A stretch of DNA of 9,030 nucleotides, from assembly GCA_028819835.1 (NCBI GenBank), contig JAPPKR010000160.1, forward strand, positions 1-9,030, in the 5' to 3' direction. The position numbers and the translations under genes are program-made. Origin of the DNA: a bacterium (GTDB lineage Bacteria; Actinomycetota; Acidimicrobiia; UBA5794; ZC4RG35). Each line of letters opens with the position of its first letter. The stretch's first letter is position 1. Below the pieces are notes generated by a model, which saw nothing but the letters and a program-made list of their open reading frames with translations, ran no database searches and was not told where the DNA came from. Positions 6,144 through 9,030 of this stretch are shown here, one piece after another.

Positions 6144-6515
6144 TCACCCATCAGTTGTGATGTTCACGACCTGTCCTGTGTGTCTGTCTACAACGGCCCT
6201 GTCGCCCAGCGGCAGTAGAAGGCGTACTACAACGTGATCCTGGCAATCATCACCACCTCGGGACGGTGTCCAATAGGCGACTACCTTGACTCGTATCTCG
6301 TCCATTGTCTCCCGCACCGTAGCTCGCGGTGCCCCGTTGCATGACGAAACGCCAAGGGAGAGCCTCTGCGGGGTAACCAAGGACCCTCCATTGATCTCTA
6401 CCTCGCTCCTCCAGGCACCCCCACCAAGGTGATGCCAAACCATGAAACACGCTACAAAGACCAACAGCGCCGTAATCACAACCGCGTGCACAATGGGCCA
6501 CCAACGACGGGTCAC
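6144..6515 (-). CDS. Small membrane-anchored protein of unknown function
   Basis: I do not recognise a named family. I chose the GTG at 6515 because GGAGGG (6520-6525) lies 4 nt upstream. An ATG at 6551 would add 12 residues (beginning MSKTDGSGPEGF) but has no SD. From the GTG the product is 123 aa: a basic N-terminus (VTRRWWP), one hydrophobic helix (about 9-27) and an outward-facing domain. That domain carries two Cys (59 and 91 in this numbering), which could form a disulfide. Its C-terminal part VRLLLPLGDRAVVDRHTGQV (97-116) has the beta-hairpin look of small secreted actinobacterial proteins with PLGDR-VVD-TG motifs. The positive-inside rule predicts N-in, C-out. It lies downstream of the RibD-like gene on the same strand and may share its transcript. 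The region looks less GC-rich than its neighbours. Confidence 0.65.
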   Translation of the reverse strand: MTRRWWPIVHAVVITALLVFVACFMVWHHLGGGAWRSEVEINGGSLVTPQRLSLGVSSCNGAPRATVRETMDEIRVKVVAYWTPSRGGDDCQDHVVVRLLLPLGDRAVVDRHTGQVVNITTDG

Positions 6516-6590
6516 GAATCCCTCCGGTCCGGAACCATCCGTTTTAGACATTGAAGAGCCGGATGCAGTGAAAGTCGTATCGCCGCTGTG

Positions 6591-7481
6591 CTAATCGGGG
6601 TATGTGGCCCGATAGCGCATGTACAAGTAGTCCCCGGCTTTGCGAACCGAGGCGATCTTCATTCTCGGTATGTCGTCGGGGAGCCAACCGGTTCCCTCCA
6701 CCAGGCTGGGCCGTGGATTGCCGGGATTCTCTCCCACCACCAGCGGGGACCGGGTGATGAAAGGCTCATGCATGATGCCGGCTTTGAGGAATGCCCCGTA
6801 CAGGGTGGCGCCTCCCTCGCACAGCAGGAACTCGACACCGTAATCCCCGGCCATGATGCGGGCGTAGCGCTCCAGGTTTACCCCGCTGCTTCCAAACTCA
6901 AGGATGTCAACCTTGCCGGCCGGCCGGACCGTGGCGCGGATCTTCCGGGCGCCGGCCCGGGTGGTGGCGACCACCACGTGGGCGTCTTCCATCGAGAAGA
7001 CTCTGGCCTCAGGTGGAAGGTTGCCCTCGAGGGTCATATAGGAAATGATGGGTAGTTCCGAGCGGTTCTCGTGTCGGCGGAGGGCGGCGAAGGCGTCCTT
7101 GTCTCCGGGATAGATGTCTTCGGATGTGTTGACGTGGCTGGGTTCGGCTCGGAGGGTTCCCTCGCCTATGACCACGGCGTCGGCCCGGGCCCGGAGAAGA
7201 CCCATCAGCCAGACATCGTTGTCATTGAACCCCGAGATCGGGCCTCCCCCCCGGTGGTCGGGATGGTTGAAGGCCACGCGGCCGTCGTGAGAGGTCACGA
7301 AGTTGGCGGCCAGCAAGGGCAAGCCCCTGACGGGAGGGCTCAGTCGAAGGGGACCCCCGTACACCGCCGCGAAGTCGGGATGCAGTTCCAGTCCTTCGCC
7401 GTCGGAGGTGGTTTCCTCATCGAACAGCGTCTCGAACCGAAGAGCCGGCCCACGTACCGAGATGGAGGTGTCTTGTGTCAT
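6591..7481 (-). CDS. RibD C-terminal-domain (pyrimidine reductase / DHFR-like fold) protein
   Basis: NAD(P)H-dependent reductase of the RibD_C family, 296 aa, without the deaminase domain of bifunctional RibD. In riboflavin synthesis this fold reduces the ribosyl-amino-pyrimidine intermediate; stand-alone actinobacterial members are common and often uncharacterised. Visible motifs are LLAANFVTSHDGRV (56-69), DVWLMGLLRARADAVVIGEG (89-108) followed by TLRAE (109-113), and LLCEGGATLYGAFLKAG (219-235), the nucleotide-binding Gly-Gly loop near the C-terminus. A 50-residue N-terminal extension (YGGPLRL at 41-47) precedes the fold, as in actinobacterial stand-alone members. The ATG at 7481 has AGGAG about 13 nt upstream, rather far. 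It is divergent from the M24 gene and 39 nt upstream of the ATG version of the small membrane gene. No other rib gene is in view, so a riboflavin role is not demonstrated. Confidence 0.88.
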   Translation of the reverse strand: MTQDTSISVRGPALRFETLFDEETTSDGEGLELHPDFAAVYGGPLRLSPPVRGLPLLAANFVTSHDGRVAFNHPDHRGGGPISGFNDNDVWLMGLLRARADAVVIGEGTLRAEPSHVNTSEDIYPGDKDAFAALRRHENRSELPIISYMTLEGNLPPEARVFSMEDAHVVVATTRAGARKIRATVRPAGKVDILEFGSSGVNLERYARIMAGDYGVEFLLCEGGATLYGAFLKAGIMHEPFITRSPLVVGENPGNPRPSLVEGTGWLPDDIPRMKIASVRKAGDYLYMRYRATYPD

Positions 7482-7561
7482 TCTTCTAGGCCTGCTCCTG
7501 GGGATCGTCTACCGCCAGACAACGATACCGCGATCCACCGAGGGCCTAGTCGGGCGCCGGT

Positions 7562-7570
7562 TGGTACGAT
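7562..7570 (+). promoter_or_regulatory. Candidate extended -10 promoter of the M24 gene
   Basis: TGG-TACGAT gives an extended -10 (TGn plus a TAnnAT hexamer). Transcription would start near 7577 and leave about 20 nt before the ATG, with the SD inside. No convincing -35 is seen 17 bp upstream (GGGCCT). The 115-bp divergent region (7482-7596) must also hold the promoter of the RibD-like gene, which I could not place. Confidence 0.35.
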
Positions 7571-7584
7571 TTCATCGACCACCC

Positions 7585-7589
7585 GGAGG
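7585..7589 (+). promoter_or_regulatory. Ribosome binding site fixing the M24 start
   Basis: GGAGG lies 7 nt before the ATG at 7597. It settles the start against an upstream in-frame extension that would overlap the divergent RibD-like gene. Confidence 0.8.
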
Positions 7590-7596
7590 AACCAGG

Positions 7597-8712
7597 ATGA
7601 GAGAACAGGTCATTGCCCGCCTTCGCCCGGCCTTGGAGGACCAGGGCTGGGACGGTCTGGTCGTCTCCTCTCCCGAGAACTTCGCCTACCTGGCCGGATT
7701 CGTGGTTCCCTCCCACCCGCTCATGCGCTGGCGCCACGCGGCGGTCGTGCTTCCGGCCGGCGGCGATCCCGCAGTGATGTGCGTGGGGGTCGAAGAGGCC
7801 ATGGTGCGCCAGAGGACCGGCGCCGCCGAGGTGGCGGTATGGGACGAGTTCGGTGACGATCCCATGGCCTGCCTGGCCGGGTTGTTGGAACGTCTGGGCC
7901 TGAGTCGGGGTCGGTTGGGCGTGGAACTGGGATACCTGCCTGCGGCGGACTTCGCCCGCCTCCGGGAAGCAGCGCCCGGGGTGGAGTGGTTGGCGGCCGA
8001 CCGGTGGTTGGGGAGGCAGCGGCAGGTCAAGACCCCTCAGGAACTGGATCTCCTGGCTCGCCTGTCCCGGATATCCGACGCTTCAATCGGGACGGCGCTC
8101 GGTTCTGTGAAGGCGGGAGACACCGAGATGGAGATTGCCGCCGCCCTGACCGATGGGATCTACCGGGGAGGCGCCGAGGACTTCAAGCTGATGATCGTTG
8201 CCACCGGTCCCCGGAGCCAACTGGCCAATGTGGGCCCCACCGAAAGGGTCCTTCAGGAGGGGGATGTCTGCAGGGTCGAGATCTTCGCGGTGGCGGAGGG
8301 GTACCACGCCGGGGTGTGCCGCACGGCCGTCGTGGGGTCGCCGCCGCCGGAAGCGGTCAGGATCTGGGCCAATCTGGTGGAGTGCCGCGATGTCCTGCTG
8401 GACGCCATCCGCCCGGGAGTCTCCAGCCGGTCGGTGTGGGATCGGTTCGAAGCCGTGTGCGGCCCCCTGGGTTTGCCGCTCTTCTCTTTCGTGGGTCACG
8501 GGATCGGCTTATCCCTGCACGAGCACCCCTACCTGAGCCCCCGCCATGACCAGGTGCTCGAAGAGGGAATGGTGTTCGGTGTGGAACCCCTCATCTACGA
8601 CACCGGCCACAACTTCGGCCTGCAACTCAAGGACATGGTGGAAGTGACCGGCGAAGGAGCAAGGCTCCTATCGGATGTGAACCACAACCGGGAATTGATC
8701 ACCGTCGGATGA
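7597..8712 (+). CDS. M24-family (creatinase/aminopeptidase P fold) protein with degenerate metal site
   Basis: 371 aa, normal for the prolidase/Xaa-Pro aminopeptidase/creatinase family. The N-terminal creatinase-type domain (about 1-140) includes GWDGLVVSSPENFAYLAGF (17-35); the linker ends in RQRQVKTPQELDLLARL. The pita-bread domain follows (about 150-371). Compared with metallo-members, several key sites differ. The first Asp (in a VxxDxG context) is Glu228 in CRVEIFA. The second Asp (SDxTRT) is Gly239 in HAGVCRT. The last Glu (RxED) is Lys345 in QLKDMVEV. The usual proton-shuttle His (LPH) is Asn211. His301 (GHGIG), His308 (HEHP) and Glu330 (VEP) are kept. A di-metal peptidase is therefore unlikely; a metal-free C-N hydrolase in the manner of creatinase is an inference. 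Start supported by GGAGG. Monocistronic on the plus strand within the window. Confidence 0.9.
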   Translation: MREQVIARLRPALEDQGWDGLVVSSPENFAYLAGFVVPSHPLMRWRHAAVVLPAGGDPAVMCVGVEEAMVRQRTGAAEVAVWDEFGDDPMACLAGLLERLGLSRGRLGVELGYLPAADFARLREAAPGVEWLAADRWLGRQRQVKTPQELDLLARLSRISDASIGTALGSVKAGDTEMEIAAALTDGIYRGGAEDFKLMIVATGPRSQLANVGPTERVLQEGDVCRVEIFAVAEGYHAGVCRTAVVGSPPPEAVRIWANLVECRDVLLDAIRPGVSSRSVWDRFEAVCGPLGLPLFSFVGHGIGLSLHEHPYLSPRHDQVLEEGMVFGVEPLIYDTGHNFGLQLKDMVEVTGEGARLLSDVNHNRELITVG

Positions 8713-8764
8713 GTCGCGGGTTTACCCGGGTCGGACCGGAAGGGAGGTCAGTCGTCGTCCGCGT

Positions 8765-9030
8765 CTATCCGGAGAAGAACCTCGGCAATGTGCGCTCAAC
8801 TTTGGCCAGGAATCTGGCCCGCTTGCGCGGCGAGTCCTTGTTCATGTTGTTGAGGTCCAGCCACTTGGTGCGGGCGCCCCTGGCGAACATGACCCGATGG
8901 CCACGTTTCAGCACCTTCCTGGCGGGGTTGCCTACCGCTTTTACGTACCACCACGGTGATCCGGTGGTGGTGACTGCCGCCACCCTGCGGATGCCCAGTA
9001 TCCCCGGGATGATGGGCCCTCCGTCTTCTC
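8765..9030 (-). CDS. C-terminal part of an unidentified protein, cut by the right edge
   Basis: An open frame enters from the right edge (first full codon at 9028) and ends at TAG (8765-8767), giving about 87 residues. It begins EDGGPIIPGILGIRRVAAVT, then has SPWWYVKAVGNPARKVLKRG and a very basic C-terminus (KDSPRKRARFLAKVERTLPR). The WWYVKAVGNP stretch loosely recalls the AWYLNLxANP segment of deazaflavin-dependent nitroreductase-type proteins, but the rest does not follow that pattern closely, so I leave it unnamed. A GTG at 8983 could give a 72-aa ORF but has no good SD, and the coding-like frame continues past it. It is convergent with the M24 gene, 52 bp away, with no clear terminator between them. 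Confidence 0.6.
   Translation of the reverse strand, partial: EDGGPIIPGILGIRRVAAVTTTGSPWWYVKAVGNPARKVLKRGHRVMFARGARTKWLDLNNMNKDSPRKRARFLAKVERTLPRFFSG

Noticed and set aside
6250..6504. Alternative 84-codon minus-strand frame inside the small membrane gene
   Set aside because: Cys/Trp/Gly-rich shadow frame without a plausible start site; the chosen frame has a membrane helix and an orderly domain.
1659..7481. Riboflavin uptake and synthesis locus (RibXY-like importer plus a RibD-type reductase)
   Set aside because: Appealing because of the RibD-like gene, but it is separated from the importer by 660 bp and another gene, the importer is chained to amidohydrolases, and no FMN riboswitch or other rib gene is seen.
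7303..7596. In-frame upstream extension of the M24 ORF
   Set aside because: It would overlap the start of the divergent RibD-like gene. The ATG at 7597 has a well-placed GGAGG and begins right at the family's N-terminal domain.
8713..8764. Bidirectional terminator between the convergent genes
   Set aside because: Only a 5-bp stem with a 2-nt loop (CGGGT-TT-ACCCG) and no T-tract; too weak to report.

Overview
The window is GC-rich, with tightly packed genes, several GTG starts and purine-rich Shine-Dalgarno (SD) sites. It carries one lipoprotein with a Thr/Ala/Pro-repeat linker directly after the lipobox. These traits suggest a high-GC actinobacterium, possibly of the Acidimicrobiia type; that placement is an inference from composition and protein style only. 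I see no rRNA, tRNA, CRISPR array or insertion sequence.

The left two thirds (about 1-5967, minus strand) is one operon read right to left. In transcription order it holds a possible 13-codon leader ORF, an amidohydrolase of the adenosine/S-adenosylhomocysteine-deaminase and triazine-hydrolase type, a cytosine-deaminase-like amidohydrolase, an ABC ATPase, an ABC permease, and an NMT1/THI5-like substrate-binding lipoprotein that runs off the left edge. Junctions are a GTGA overlap, a TAGTG overlap, 12 bp, 0 bp and 76 bp. The simplest reading is uptake of a small nitrogen-containing compound, perhaps a pyrimidine or other N-heterocycle, followed by deamination or hydrolysis in the cytoplasm. 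The substrate is unknown. Both enzymes keep their metal ligands but differ from characterised relatives at residues that matter for catalysis or substrate contact.

The most unusual feature is in the binding protein. Its mature module is repeated in frame with an exact 1050-bp (350-codon) period, so one polypeptide carries two nearly identical modules behind one lipobox. The second is cut by the window edge after about 115 residues.

A 214-bp stretch (5930-6143) before the operon holds several dyads that could be operator or leader-RNA structures. Upstream of it, also on the minus strand, are a small membrane-anchored protein of unknown function (6144-6515) and a RibD C-terminal-domain (pyrimidine-reductase-like) protein (6591-7481). 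A 115-bp divergent intergenic region separates these from a plus-strand M24 (creatinase/aminopeptidase P fold) protein at 7597-8712, which has lost three of the five usual metal ligands. The right edge holds the C-terminal part of an unidentified minus-strand gene (8765-9030), convergent with the M24 gene.
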